From NCBI RefSeq assembly GCF_037975245.1, contig NC_092565.1:16085499-16149498 (forward strand): 64,000 bases of DNA, written 5' to 3'. The position numbers and the translations under genes are program-made. Positions 13,801 through 25,645 of the stretch are shown piece after piece; within the stretch, counting starts at the first letter, position 1, and the number at the start of each line of letters is the position of its first letter. The notes under the pieces were generated by a model. That model worked only from the letters and a program-made list of their open reading frames with translations. It had not been told where the DNA came from and searched no databases. This stretch comes from Apostichopus japonicus. Lineage: Eukaryota > Echinodermata > Holothuroidea > Aspidochirotida > Stichopodidae.

Positions 13801-15564
13801 AGATCATTGTGGCTGTTCTGGTCCATTTATGGCAAAGGTTAAGCAAACCTGGTGGCGATGCTTAAGCTAAAGGAAAGCAGTGTACAGTTTGCTAGGATGA
13901 CAATTGTTAGTGTTGTGCTTATGGGGATCATTCAAGAAAATTTCTTTTAATAATATATCAAGGGTTCTGAATATTAAATGAGTTTCCAGCCAGATCACAT
14001 GATGCAACTACTGTGCATGTTTCTTACTGTCCATGTTTTTTTGGCTTCTTCCTACTCAGAACTTACAAGAGAAAGAAAAAAGATATGACCTACAGAAAGA
14101 AAATTTGAGCAGAGAACAGAGATATCTTGCCCGGAGGCTTGAACAACTTCAGAACAGATTCAGGGGCAAGCAGAGACAGGACAGTACAGGAAGTGTGGTG
14201 GTCTCAGATCATGACTCGGAGAAAGGTAATTCTGCCCCACTGAGCTACAGATGTACTGGCTGTACAATGACAACATTGTTCATTGAGTGTCTTGCCAGAG
14301 CTTGGGTTGGTCAAGTGTAACTAGATGCTTTAGTTGAAGTCACAAATTTAAGTTGGGATTTGAGTAGCGACGACTCCTGTTCATTCAAAAATCTCTACTG
14401 CTTATATATTCTACCTGACCCACACCTTTCATATCCTACCTCTTTCGTATTTTGTGTCAAACTAAGTTGATCAGTCAGGAACTAATGCTTCATAATAATT
14501 TGTGGAAATGGACTCGTTCAAAAGGTGAAGTACTATTAATGAATTGATACATAATAGAGAAAATAAGCAATGTAGAACACAGACAAAAAACAGTGGGTGG
14601 GGTCAGTGTCCCATTGCATTGCTTAAAGGGTCTTCATAAACATTAATAGCACTTTAGGAACTATTCCAATATTGTGTCATCTTTTGGATGCTGCTTCTGA
14701 TTAAAAGAGGTTTATGCTACACAAGTTGTTCAGTCCCCACCCCCCATACTAGATAAACAGCTATAAGCTGGCCTTGCTGATCCCCAGGATGTTGTCCCTT
14801 TTCAACAGTACATGAAAGAACACAACACCATTGGATTCATTTTCACTCTCTATTGACCACAGACACAGAGTTGTTTCTGCCCTCTGGTAACCTCATATGT
14901 TTGTTTTCTTTTCTGCGCAAGTGGTCCAAGTGGGAATTTCCCAAGATGACTTTTTTCCTTTGCTAAAATATGCAAACTAATTTTTCTGGCAGCTTGGGCA
15001 TCTTGGGAGCCTTCTTTTGAATTTGCTGAGGAAAGTTCTGTTTTGACTGGTTCAGTCCATTTGCAATTTGTCAGTATTAATCCTCTTGAGATTGAACGGT
15101 ATCTGGAAGAATGCATGAGCTGTGCATAGGAGCCTGACCTCATCACTGAACAGGAAGAAAATATAGAGAATGGTTTCAGATATTACCATGCTTTCTAAGC
15201 ATGTCATAAAGAAACCTCTAAAGACAATATCAGTTGTTTGGTAAGGTTTGGGGGGCCATTTAAGAAGGAAGTGTGATTGTAACATTTTATGTCTGTTTTA
15301 AGAAAAACTTGTAGTGCCAAGATTCTGTTCGGGAATGTGGAAAAGAAAAGTTATGTAAACGGTTGTTGGTAGGGTTGACTATTGTACTCATTGACCTTTT
15401 TCCTTTATATTAATGTTGTGAATTTGTCTGGTTTCTTTACAGATGAAATAGACATCGTAGGGTACAACAGTGACAGCGATGAAAGGGGACTCGGATCAGA
15501 CCTCAGCAACAGCGATGGTGGACAAACAGTCATGTCCAGGGGTGAACTGCCGTTGCACCTATGA
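10781..15564 (+). CDS. MXD: MAX dimerization protein (MXD/MAD family bHLH-Zip repressor), 3' half, three coding exons
   Basis: Coding exons are 10781-10895, 14060-14225 and 15443-15564 (about 134 residues). Phases are compatible: exon 1 starts with one base completing a split codon, the first junction is phase 0 and the second phase 1. Introns are GT-AG with good acceptors and donors gtaagt and gtaatt. The first exon gives [17 protein letters not shown] and [15 protein letters not shown], the end of the basic region through helix 2 of an MXD bHLH. The second gives a zipper with heptad positions L, Y, L, L, L, aligning without gaps to my memory of human MXD1. The third gives [16 protein letters not shown], matching the acidic 'SDSDERG' tail of MXDs. 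Family knowledge: MXDs pair with MAX at E-boxes and recruit SIN3/HDAC to repress MYC targets in the nucleus. The N-terminal SIN3-interaction and basic-region exons were not found, so the gene is 5'-partial here. Which MXD paralogue it corresponds to is open; invertebrates often have one. Confidence 0.92.
10896..14059 (+). other. MXD intron between bHLH and zipper exons
   Basis: A GT-AG intron of 3164 bp with no coding signal. It contains G-rich tracts near 10937, 12935 and 13530, a T17 run near 12298, and a short triplicated TTGACATTGTGT-like motif at about 12430-12475. Confidence 0.75.
14060..14225 (+). CDS. MXD: MXD coding exon: leucine zipper and linker
   Basis: The acceptor is cctactcag and the donor is gtaatt after GAG AAA G. 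It encodes [19 protein letters not shown] and continues through [10 protein letters not shown]. Heptad positions 2, 9, 16, 23 and 30 carry L, Y, L, L, L, which is the coiled coil that pairs with MAX. A Ser/Asp-rich linker ([11 protein letters not shown]) follows. Confidence 0.92.
14226..15442 (+). other. MXD intron between zipper and terminal exons
   Basis: A GT-AG intron of 1217 bp, phase 1. No further feature was seen apart from a CA/C-rich patch near 14735. Confidence 0.8.
15443..15564 (+). CDS. MXD: MXD terminal coding exon with stop codon
   Basis: The acceptor is gtttctttacag. Two bases complete the Asp codon split by the intron, then [19 protein letters not shown] follows, ending GELPLHL and TGA at 15562-15564. 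The E-I-D and SDSDERG motifs match MXD C-termini. The tail is shorter than the human MXD1 tail as I recall it. Confidence 0.9.
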
Positions 15565-18500
15565 CCAGACATCAATGCTAACTCCACTTTAACTTGCTGC
15601 ATTGAAAGACATTTGTCCCAGAGATTTGTGAGAGAGAAACGTACAGGGGTCTGTAGTGAGATGGTGGTTCCAGATGGGTTTAGGAATAATAATGATTGGC
15701 CTCATTTCTGTGGACAATTTTTGCCAGGAAAAAAAAAGAGAAAAGTTTGTAAGGGAAAAATTGGATACAAAAAAATGTTACGTAGGAAAAAGTGCCTGCT
15801 CAAATTTAAAACGAAACCTTATGTTTTATTCTATCTCTTTTTTTGGAAACATGGAGGTGTTGCCAGTTAACATCGGGAACCGGTTATTAATAATTGTGTG
15901 GACCAAAGCTTTTTTTTTTTCCGCACTTCTTTTGGTGGGAAATTGTCAGTGTGTTGTGATAAGATTCCTGAAAATGGCGATAAAGGAAAGGATTCACTTA
16001 CTTTACCAAAACAAGTTTTCTGCAAGTTTTATTCAACCAATTCGAAATAAATCATACAGTATTTGGTGTCTCTACCTTGACATAAAGGTTGTATTCAAAG
16101 TGAAATGTAGAATGAAGAAATACAGGAATGGCTTTTAGATTCACAAACTGAGTGGTTTCCAAAAATTTGCTAATTCTTTTTTTTTTTTTCAATGGGAAAT
16201 GAGAGATTAGATTGTGCAGGTTTTCCTGAATGGTTTGAAAATGGTCATTTTTGCTACCCGTGGATAACAGCAGTCTTAGGACAGACATTCTGTAATATGA
16301 GTGGTTTTGTTTTAATGTATCAAGGGCCGTGCCCAATTTTGACTGGCTCAGTCCTGGAAAATTACTTCTTTATTAAATGAATGTGTTTAGAAATCCCAAG
16401 TACTAATGCAACAATATCTGTTGCAGTAGATGTAAAGTGACCAACACTGGGAGTAATTACTTCATCTCATATTAAGAATACTTTGTATTCACTCCAGATC
16501 TTTCTTAAAAGTTTGAATATCTAAAGTGTGTGGAAGCATTTTTTCTGTAGTGCAAAAGAAAGTCGATCCTTGTTTTTCAAACATATCTTGATTCATTGCA
16601 AGTTTGCCTCTGATAAAAGGACGAAAGTTGCTGGGATGAGTTAGGGTATGAGAAGGGGGGGGGGCGGTTTGGCAGAGAGAAACATGCATGGACTTTTGCC
16701 ACAGTTGGAGGTACACAATATACTACTACTGCAAGCTAATTCAACCATTTAGTTTGTTGCTGGTGATGCATTAGCGTGCGTGCCTTACAATGCCCGGTCA
16801 AGCTAAACATAAAGGGCGGTGTTCTCCAAGGAGCAGCTTGAGAGAAAAAGTTCATCATCCTCTCATTCAATGTTGTCTTTGGGTTGGAAAGATTTTTGTG
16901 CTCAATAATGACACAGCAAACGACAAAAATTACAGATTCTCAGGATTTATCCAATCTTTCATAAGTGTTTGACATTTTCAGGCAAAATAACTTTTTCGTG
17001 TTCATTCCTTGTAAAGTGTTGGTGGCTGCAAGCCAGATAATTTTCTTTTTTTTTCTTTGTCACCTTTGCAGTATTTTTGCTCTGCTCAATAATATTCCCA
17101 GTGTTTTCCCATTTTTTTTTTGAGCCAGAGACTTAACTACCACTACTACTCTGTTTCATTGCTTAATCTGCCCTTGTATCAGAAAATGGGGCAGCTTTTT
17201 GGAATGGGGGGGGGGGTTGGGGGGAGGTGGGTGGGAAATGGCTACTAGTTTTCATTTCCTCTCAGTTTAGCTTTGAGGATGGGCAATAGAACACACTTGG
17301 TGTAGGTTGGTTCTCTTCACAAACACAAATAGATTCACAACTCCTTCTTTTGAAGAGTCAACATAGCTGCCAAGTACCCACCGCAAGCCCTCCTGGCATT
17401 TTGCTTTGAGGCCATAGCATTCTCGTGAGGGTCAAATCTTGTTTGCTAAGATGTGGGCGTCATCAAAGTATTGAATCAAATTTCTCTAATGTTATCTTTC
17501 AAAAGTTTTATGATAAATTCAGATTCTGGTTAATAGTTTCCATAGAAACAGGGTTAGTACTAGATAAACAGTAATTTGTAGATCTTGTGTGGTGTATCTC
17601 TACATCTATGCAGCATTTGTTAAAAATTTAATTTAATATTGCAGATACAAAGTGCTTAAAGTAAGATCAAGAAAGAAACTTCCTGATTGATTGCTGGACC
17701 ACTATTGGCCAGTTTTGGACAGTCAAGAACTACCCATAAATGTTAAACTGCACAGGGGTAGGGTAGTATTATTATAGGAATTCTTTAAAATGAGGCTGGT
17801 GGAATTTGATTTGCATCTGAATTGAAATGGAATATTCAAACTTTTATCCCAGAATGGAATGTGATAGGTTTAAAAAAGTTTTAAAAAGTTACCAGTTGAA
17901 AATATACCTGTGTGATATGATCATACCGTAGCAATTTTGAAGATGCTTTGCAACCACTAAGTGTGTGTATCACTAACCCTTAAAAAGCGGTAGTAAAAGT
18001 TGTCCAATTCTTGAAGGTGTGTTACTATGGTTACCTGTCTCCTTTGGTTGTTGGCCTTGTCAGTTGTTAATGCATCTCTAGGTATTAATAGATTGGCCAC
18101 GCTATTTACAGGCAGTTGGCAGAATTTGAAGTTTTGCGCTGAGATCTTTAAAATTTTGGCGCTAAATTCTTCAGAAAAGTTTTAATATTGTGTTTGTTGG
18201 GCTGATTAATTGGCATTGAGGAAATGGTCGCTTGAAGCGGGAAATTTGAGCTGTTATTTCCCTCTTTTTTGTTGTTGTTGCAAATATGCTCAATATTTAT
18301 GTAAAATACATAGATAAATACAAAATTTTTGAAAAAAATTCTATTAACCAGAGAATATGTGTATGTAGTAAATTATTTAGAAGAAATGTTTTGATATGAA
18401 AAGAGGGGAAATGTGTGTACCGTACCATTTTAGTCTATGTTGTAGAATGATATTGTTCTTTTGCTAGAAAAAAAAACTGGTTTGTAAGAATTATAGCACT

Positions 18501-19470
18501 AAGTTGTTTGCTTGATAGAAGGAATCAGAAAGGGTATCACAAAAAATGGGAAAAAAAAAAAATCGGTAGCCATATATTGCCTTTGTACATTTTTGAAATA
18601 TATGCTTTGAAACATTCAGTAAAAAAGGTTTAAACTGTTTATAATAATATCTTCAATGACGTTTGGAGAAACATATTTTTGTAAATTCCTGACATTTAAG
18701 TGAAAAAGCAGTGCTCAAATCTTCCAGAATGTGGTTTGTAAAAGTGTGATGATAATATTTTTAGAATACAATCAGGGCTGCTTGTCAAGGGCCCTTTTGT
18801 ACTTTACAAATTTTTTGAGGAGTTTCAAACTCACCGAGGGAAACTGTTCATAGTTTTTTTTTGTTTTTTGATGGGTGTGTTACTTTCCTTAAAGATAGGT
18901 GAGGAGGATTGCAAGGGTGAGGAGGTTATAACGGTACTGACAACTGAAATTTCTGTGTTTACTTCTCAGTTTGATGTTTCTGCAAATTCAATAACCTACC
19001 ATTCATCCAGGTGGTTGATTTTTGGGTTAGGCATACATATATAGAACCATGTTGTATACTGCCAGGTGTGTTGATGGTATCAGCCGTGATGCACTCCATC
19101 CTCTATTACAAAAGAAGAGTACATAAGTTTCATCCTGCTGTAATCCACCCCTTCCCCCTACCTACCCCCTTACCACCTCACTCTTTCCAGAGTACCAATC
19201 CATATATCAAACCAATATGGTTAAAGGCATACTTCTTATAGGCTTTACCTATTTTTTTTTTTTTTTTTTTTACTATTTATTGCAAGTACATTGTAACTGT
19301 GTGTTTACTGACAAAAACAATTTGTAGAAAGTTACTGAATGTTTTTAGAAGGAATTGTCTAGATTGGTTTGAAGTACTGTGTTAAAGGCAGTCAGTGTAA
19401 AATGTGTATGTACTAGCCTCCCTTTTGTTTTTCTGTTGTAAAATAGAAATAATAAAAATTTACGGGAAAA
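15565..19470 (+). other. Probable MXD 3'UTR and downstream sequence
   Basis: No coding exon was recognised after the MXD stop. The sequence is AT-rich with many T runs. AATAAA signals occur near 16047 (gaaataaatc) and near 19450 (gaaataataaaaat), so the transcript could be short or nearly 4 kb long. Open frames here, including one of 160 codons at 15656-16138, show no family motif and are probably chance. The poly(A) site cannot be fixed without RNA data. Confidence 0.4.
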
Positions 19471-19620
19471 ACAACTCCAATGGTTTTTAGTTTTTATTTT
19501 GTTTTAAAGTGTTCTGGAGGAATCGGAGGATCTACTAAGAGAGAGACGGGAGAAATGCAAACCAAAATACAAAGTTAATAGTGGATTGGAAAGTTAAAAT
19601 GCTGCACCGCCAAGTCACTG

Positions 19621-19752
19621 ATTGCACCTCTAATCTATGCCCTCTCTTTCCTATTATTGCACCTCTAATCTCTGCCCTCACTTTCCTATTATTGCACCTC
19701 TAATCTCTGCCCTCTCTTCCCTATTATTGCACCTATAATCTCTGCCCTCCCT
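19621..19752. repeat. 35-bp minisatellite, four units
   Basis: ATTGCACCTCTAATCTCTGC recurs four times with CCTCTCTTTCCTATT linkers, starting at 19621 with a 35-bp period. Confidence 0.92.
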
Positions 19753-20866
19753 TATTCCATCCATGATGTACACATTCAAAACCACACATTGGCACCAATT
19801 CCAGTATTGTACACATTGTATTACCTATATTACCTTTGGTTTCACAAGATGCTTGGATAGCAAAGTAGTAAATGGAGCATTGTCCCAATTTGTAGCATGA
19901 AATAAACTTGCCAATTTCCTGTTCCTGTCAAATGGTATTTCACACTTGAAAACACAAACCACTTCATTGTAATTAACCCATTGACTCTGGGCTGCAGTTA
20001 AGCTCTGTTTTGAGTTGTAAACAATAATGCCCTCTACAAAGTTTTTTTGATGGTTAAAGACAGTGCAATGATGGTTTGCATAAGTCTAGTCTCTACATCA
20101 CTGCCTCTCAACTTCTAACCTAATCATGCAATGCTACCCCTGATACTTGCCTATCGCTTCACTACCATTTGGCTAAGATCATGTTCTTTTCAGCCCTTTG
20201 GCTAATCATGTGATGTATGTTCTCTTTTTAAGGGAATCGCGATACACACCTGACTATGATCAGGCAGTCAATCTCGATGCAAGGGGAATGGGTTTGGATT
20301 ATCGTGCCCAGGTTCTCTCTAGGATTACTTTTCTTAACCAGAATGCAAAAATGCATTAAAGTTTCGTGTAGAGTCGTTGTGACCAGGCAGCGTTTATGAA
20401 ACTTGATAGTTCGTCAAGTTAGATTTTTTACTATGACCAATCTCAATGCGAAATAATGGTGTAAAACGGTTCACGGTAAAAAGGTTCACGAGCTTTTGTC
20501 TGGATCCGCTGTTGATATCAATTTGTGTAGTCTCTTTCACCAGTTTCAGCAAAGCCAGTCCTTAAAAGTAACGTTCGACTTTCGTCACGTTTATGATTAT
20601 GGGACAACTTGAACAAACCTGGCTAGGCCTGTGAGCAATTTTATGTTGTCTAGGCCAGCAATGGTCGGGTAGAATCATGGGCGGTGATCATGGGGGGGGG
20701 GGGGGGACGGGAGCATGTCCCCCAATATGTTAGGTGGGGGGATATAGTATCTAATATCCCCCCCAATATTTGGTGGCATAGTTTTTTTAAGCATATGTTT
20801 TGTATTTTTTTATGATATCGCTAGTAATTTCAATATAGGAAATGCTAAGATGCAACTTACAAGGCC

Positions 20867-20965
20867 TGGGAAGTGCCATTTCCAGCGATCTGGGAGGCAT
20901 TTTCGGCCAAAATTTTCTTTTGCGCTTCGCACCAACTTATGGTGGCGCTACGCTTAGAAAGTCTG
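20867..20965 (+). repeat. Dispersed repeat, copy 1
   Basis: Shares AAGTGCCATTTCCAGCGATC, AATTTTCTT and CCAACTTATGGTGGCGCT with 21753-21842 in the same orientation. C/G runs with CCCCCCAATAT lie next to both. Probably fragments of one DNA-transposon family; ends were not resolved. Confidence 0.65.
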
Positions 20966-21752
20966 GGTACAAGCTTTGCCCCTCCCTTGGCAAATTCCTC
21001 GCAAGGCGCCTGTCTAACCGTGTCACAATTTGTTACTATATATGACCGAAAGTAGTTTTTACTTTTTTTTTTCTCGAAATGAATAGCTAGACGGACCGCA
21101 TACGTAATGAAATTTGGTTTGCATCTTGTGTATGAGTGTAAGTACGTACAATCACACATATGATCCACATCGATATGGGTTCACTGGGTTTCCATTTGGC
21201 CTGTTTCCTACAAGATTTCTAACCGCAGGTGCGTAGCCAAGGGGGGGGGGGTGAAGGGTGGAGACCGCCCTCCCCCTCGAGCATATTTTTTGGGTATTTT
21301 CTATGATATCGAAGTTTTATAGTAGCCGTTATAAGAGGTTTTAATATTTTTACACCAATAATTTAACTGTGTCTGAATTTTCGAAAATATCATACTTCCC
21401 TCTACTCGTGCAATTTTGACCGGTCTGTTAGAGGTTGAGGGGGGTTTTTCTATATTGGTTGTCCATAGATGAAATTTGTGCAACATTATGGGTATGTTTT
21501 GAAGTGAATTTATTATTCAAATTCTGAACAAATAATGGGCTAAAAACCTTGAAAAGTGGGGCTGACGGGTATTGTGGGGCGTTACGTAGAATTACCTACA
21601 AAAGCAATGATCCACAGGAGATGCAATGAGGTCGAACATGATGTGTGACTGGTGACAATCTTGAAAAAAGGCTATGAATGAAAAAAAAAAACCTATTAGG
21701 AAAAACTTGGTTCTCAGGCAAAAGTGTACATCTGGTTGGTCATTTTCAAGCC

Positions 21753-21900
21753 CGAGAAGTGCCGTTTCCGGTGATCTGGGGGCTATCAAAACCAGAAATT
21801 TTCTTGTACGCTGCGCGCCAACCAATGGTGGCGCTCGGCTTTGATAGTAATTCGCCTGCATCCAAGCAAATGTCCCCCCCCCCCCAATATTTGAAACAGA
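21753..21900 (+). repeat. Dispersed repeat, copy 2
   Basis: Second copy of the 20.87-kb repeat (AAGTGCCGTTTCCGGTGATC ... CCAACCAATGGTGGCGCT), followed by C-run plus CAATATTTG, also found near the first copy. No coding signal. Confidence 0.65.
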
Positions 21901-22379
21901 TCGCCACCCCTGGGTAGAATATAGTTCGTTTAACACAACAACGTGAATAATACCAGTCAGAATACCAATACACTTCAAATGCCAAAACACCTCCTTAATT
22001 ATATTTCTTAAGGCATTTTCGTACTGGCTAACAGTCATCGCAAAGTATAGAACAATTTAAGGAGTTTTGAGAAAAGTTTGCTTCTGTTGCTGCTAGGATT
22101 TTTGGAAAATAGATGCTCTTACAACCTCAGATTTTCATTGTTTCAAGTTTAAATTTCATACTGCAAAGAAGCATGACTTTTCCAATGCGCAATTACTTAC
22201 CACCATGTAGTCTGCCTAACTTGATGTTGCAGATCTGTACTTTGGAGACTTGTACAACAATCATAGGCCTTGTGGCGAATGAAATTTGGCGAGAAGATTT
22301 TTAGTCACGGTCGCCATAACAGCGAGTACTTTTAAAAATATTTGTCGAGGCCTGAAAACCTTGAAAACATGATTCTCAT

Positions 22380-23170
22380 GTTAGGAATCATGGATACTTT
22401 TCATACATGTTATATGGATTTGCCATATTGAGTACAAGAATACTGTTGCTTGTGAGGTCAAATCTCCTTTGAGGTCACCAGAGGTCAAACTCTGACAAAC
22501 CTTTTACATGAAATCTAACGATGGAATCGTGGATACCTCTTAATACTTGGTGTGTGGAATCATAACATTGAGTACAAGACCCTATTGTTTTGGTGTATAG
22601 CCACGTACAGTAGACTGGCCTGTGTTTATCATGCCACAGTGTAAATGTGTCAAAATGGTGGTTTGGGCCATTTCTATTGTAACAGCTAGTTCTGGTTATA
22701 CTAACAATCAGAAGTCTAGTGCACTGAAGCCATCGAAACCTCAATGCATTTTGCATTCTGGTTCTATTCAATATAATGCATCCGCATGTCACTTATCAAA
22801 AATCTCCATGCTTCCTAACTTGAGATATAGTGTTTACAAGGTTTTCAGTGTTTGACATCTGGTGACCTCAGATGACCTTTAACCTCCACGTTAAACAATA
22901 AACTTCTTCTCAATTTGATTCATGCACATGTCAAGTATAACAAGATTTCCACAATTTGACCCCTGATAATCAAAATGACCTTTGATCTCCACCAAAAATA
23001 ATAAGGGTCTTGAACTCAACCTGTCACAACTACATAATAAATATGAGATTAGTCCAAGCTTTCCTTCATATGAGATATCGTGTTTACATGTTTTCAAAAT
23101 TTGACCTCTGGTGACCCCAAATGACATTTGACCTCCCAGAAAACAATAGGGTTCTTCCACTCAATGTGGT
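22380..23170. repeat. Tandem/mosaic repeat rich in AGGTCA half-sites
   Basis: Related units share 'ATTGAGTACAAGA', 'GAGGTCACCAGAGGTCAAA' and, in the other orientation, 'TGACCTCTGGTGACC' and 'TGACCTTTGATCTCC'. Units appear near 22380-22460, 22500-22580, 22855-22990 and 23090-23170. There is no convincing coding content. Related units recur near 25800-26140, 26640-26700 and 30070-30115. Confidence 0.7.
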
Positions 23171-23519
23171 ATTCTTACACACCAATTATGAAATTGGCCC
23201 AATTTTCCCTTCTTAAGATCGTGTTGACAAGCAATGCGTCTCACCCAAACACAGTGATCCGCCTGTATGAGGTCCTACAAAGGTTACGATTATCATCGAA
23301 ACCAAAAAGCAGGATCAATAACATTCTTGTCCTGAGAAACTCCTGGTGTGATGAAGTCTTTACTGGTTCTCCTCACAAATCGTATCCAGAGTTTCCAATA
23401 TCTCTCACTACTTTTTCGCTTGGAAAAATTGCCTCACTTATTTGAAATTTTGAGCAAAGTATATGGCAAGGAACCACAAAGCCAAGTGGCTTTTCTTTTT
23501 TAAGTCTCCTTACATTGTT

Positions 23520-24260
23520 AGGTTCAAATATTAGAAACAAGCATTATTTCTCAACAGTTACAGTGGCACAGTGGTTAGTGCTCTTACCTGAAGAGCAAGA
23601 CAAACTCCATGTCTAAGGTTCAAACCCCACTGAAAGCAGTTTTCATTTTGTTATTCTTATATCTTTTTTCTCCAATTATAGACCTTTTAATATTAAAAAC
23701 AAGCATTATTTCTCAACAGTTACAGTGGTTAGTGCCTGTACCTGAAGAGCAAGACAAACTTTTTATCTAGGTGTTCAAACCCCAGAGAAGGCAGTTTTCC
23801 CTATTCTTATACCTCTTTCCTTCCATCATGAACCTTAAATATTAGAAATGAGCATTACTTCTCAACAGTGGTGCAGTGGTTAGTGGCTGTTCCTGACAAA
23901 TTCATTGTCTTGGGTTCAAACCCCAGTGAAGGCAGTTTTCCTTTTACTGTTCTTATACCTCCTCCATTCCATCCGGAACCTTAAATATTAGAAACGAGCG
24001 TTAATTTTTAACAGATACAGTGGTGCAGTGGTAATGCTCTGTGCCTGGAGAGCAAGACAAACTCATTGTCTTGGGTTCAAACCCCAGTGAAGGCAGTTTT
24101 CCTTTTTCTATTCTTATACCTCTTTCCTTCCATTATGAACCTTAAATATTAGAAACGAGCATTATTTCTCAGGAGTTACAGTGGTGCAGTGGTAGTGCTC
24201 TGTGCCTGGAGAGCAAGACAAACTCCTTGACTTGGGTTCAAACCCCAGTGAAGGCATGTC
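23520..24260 (+). repeat. Tandem array of five tRNA-like modules (tRNA-derived SINE type)
   Basis: Five copies of a tRNA-like module start near 23561, 23723, 23866, 24018 and 24179, spaced about 143-162 bp. Each has an A-box-like GGTGCAGTGGTTAGTGC and a B-box GGTTCAAACCCC. CAGTGG at the start can pair with the CCACTG end in the first copy. Linkers are also shared (AACCTTAAATATTAGAAACG and AAGGCAGTTTTCC), so the repeat unit is larger than the tRNA part. Copy 2 lacks 8 bp of the A-box region. These are probably not functional tRNA genes. Confidence 0.75.
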
Positions 24261-24360
24261 TATGCTTCAAGTCCAGCCAGAGCCTTTTATTTTTCTGTTC
24301 TTTGGAGGACGTGGAAGTATAAAGGTAAGAAACGAAGTTTTATGCATTGGGAACCAAAAT

Positions 24361-24425
24361 GGTGTAATTGGTTGTTCCATAGGCGATCAGTTTCTGATCG
24401 GCTTGGTTCAAGTCCAGGGTGAGTG
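24361..24425 (+). repeat. tRNA-like sequence
   Basis: GGTGTAATTGGTTG resembles a D-arm/A-box, CGATCAG-TTT-CTGATCG is a perfect 7-bp hairpin where an anticodon arm would be, and GGTTCAAGTCC is B-box-like. The acceptor stem does not pair well. This is probably a tRNA-derived fragment. Confidence 0.35.
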
Positions 24426-24452
24426 ATCGCTGCAAAAGGACATCCCAAAAGG

Positions 24453-24632
24453 CACCCCCTCCCCCTGACAAGGTTCCCAAGCGGAAAAGGGAGTTCGCCG
24501 GGACCCCCTCCCCCTGACAAGGTTCCCAAGCGGCCTAGGGAAATCGTCGGCACCCCTCCCCCTGACAAGGTTCCCAAGCGGAAAAGGGAGTTCGCCGGCA
24601 CCTCTCCCCCCTGACAAGGCTCCCAAGGGGAG
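24453..24632. repeat. 48-49 bp minisatellite, about four units
   Basis: CTGACAAGGTTCCCAAGCGG recurs at 24465, 24514, 24562 and 24611 (last unit diverged), linked by AAAAGGGAGTTCGCCGG. It is GC-rich against AT-rich surroundings. It is open in several frames as a proline-rich peptide, which I regard as a repeat artefact. Confidence 0.9.
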
Positions 24633-24697
24633 AAAATGTTTTACAAAAACAACTGGATTTTTAAATATTTGAAAAGCAAGCAAAAGGTTTCTCCCAC

Positions 24698-24760
24698 CTA
24701 ATGGTCTAGTGGTAGAGAAAAAGTTTTGTCAGCAGGTCCCTGGTTCAATCCCAACTACTG
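24698..24760 (+). repeat. tRNA-like sequence
   Basis: TGGTCTAGTGGTAGAG is a near-canonical A-box/D-arm and GGTTCAATCCC a good B-box, 35-40 bp apart. A clean acceptor stem is not visible. It could be a SINE head or a decayed tRNA gene. Confidence 0.4.
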
Positions 24761-25645
24761 CCTTCTTTTTCATCAAAATATATCCTACCTTGTTTAGCAG
24801 CTTGCAGAAAACTCATCAAACAAAATGTTTAAAAAAAAATTCAATACATGTATCAAAAAATGCATCCACTTTATTTATTTATTTAGAAAAAACCATTCCA
24901 TAGCAGGTGAATTAAGTACTTCTAACCATTCCTTAGATGCAGATAGTTGTTACAGAAGGAGTACATTTGCTTCTAATATAATAATAATGAAGGATATTTT
25001 GAACATGAACTTGAATCTTTTTCATGCCAAATCTGTTCAGTGACAGGACTTTACTCTAGTTCAATCACCACCCTTATCCTGTCCCGAAACAAAATTTTCC
25101 AATGAAAATAATCTCATAACAGACAACAGAATTTACCATAAACTTTCTTGAGCAAACTAACGCATAATTACTTCCAAGTCATTTCTTCCCTCCCCCTCCC
25201 ACCTCCCCCACCCCCCCAGCACACACATATGCATTACTCCATTATCTTAGCAAGAGTATAGATACACATGCCTGTGCACTTTTGAGCATTTTGGAACAAA
25301 AGGTGTTCATATGATGGACTACAAGATTTACTTCAATGCATGGATATTTTTTACTCATATTTGAGTCAAAAATTCAACAAACATTGCAATTTCATCATGA
25401 TGATTGTCAATGCAGACATCAATGCAGATATTTGGACTTAAAAGCCACTTCCATGTATGATTCTGCATCACTTTGCTGATCCGAAACACAAGCAAAGAAC
25501 TAAATGATTGCAGAAAATATATCAAAAGATTATTGTCAAAAATGGATGTATGTCCATCGTACAAATGACTGGAATTGTTTCTCCTTCTAGCAACTCCCTC
25601 CCTGGTAAGTATAATGCAGTGAACACAAGGAGGAAAAAAAAAAGG

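Larger units (their letters stand above)
19753..22379. other. Intergenic, no gene recognised
   Basis: Apart from the two dispersed repeat copies and long G tracts near 20692 and 21240, I see nothing coding. Two frames of 103 and 148 codons overlap the repeats and lack family motifs. Confidence 0.55.

Noticed and set aside
15656-16138. 160-codon open frame downstream of MXD
   Set aside because: AT-rich, no family motif, lies in the probable MXD 3'UTR; consistent with chance.
21228-21260. Left end of a third hAT element (CAGGTGCGTAGCCAAGG)
   Set aside because: No matching inverted end or 8-bp duplication was found downstream.
21592-22038. 148-codon minus-strand open frame
   Set aside because: It overlaps a dispersed repeat and a C tract, with no recognisable domain or splice context.
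23561-23632. Functional tRNA gene
   Set aside because: Boxes are tRNA-like, but the anticodon arm is unclear and the copies carry deletions within a tandem repeat; called tRNA-derived instead.
24287-24683. Proline/glycine-rich open frames
   Set aside because: Translation of a 49-bp minisatellite; open in both strands and several frames.
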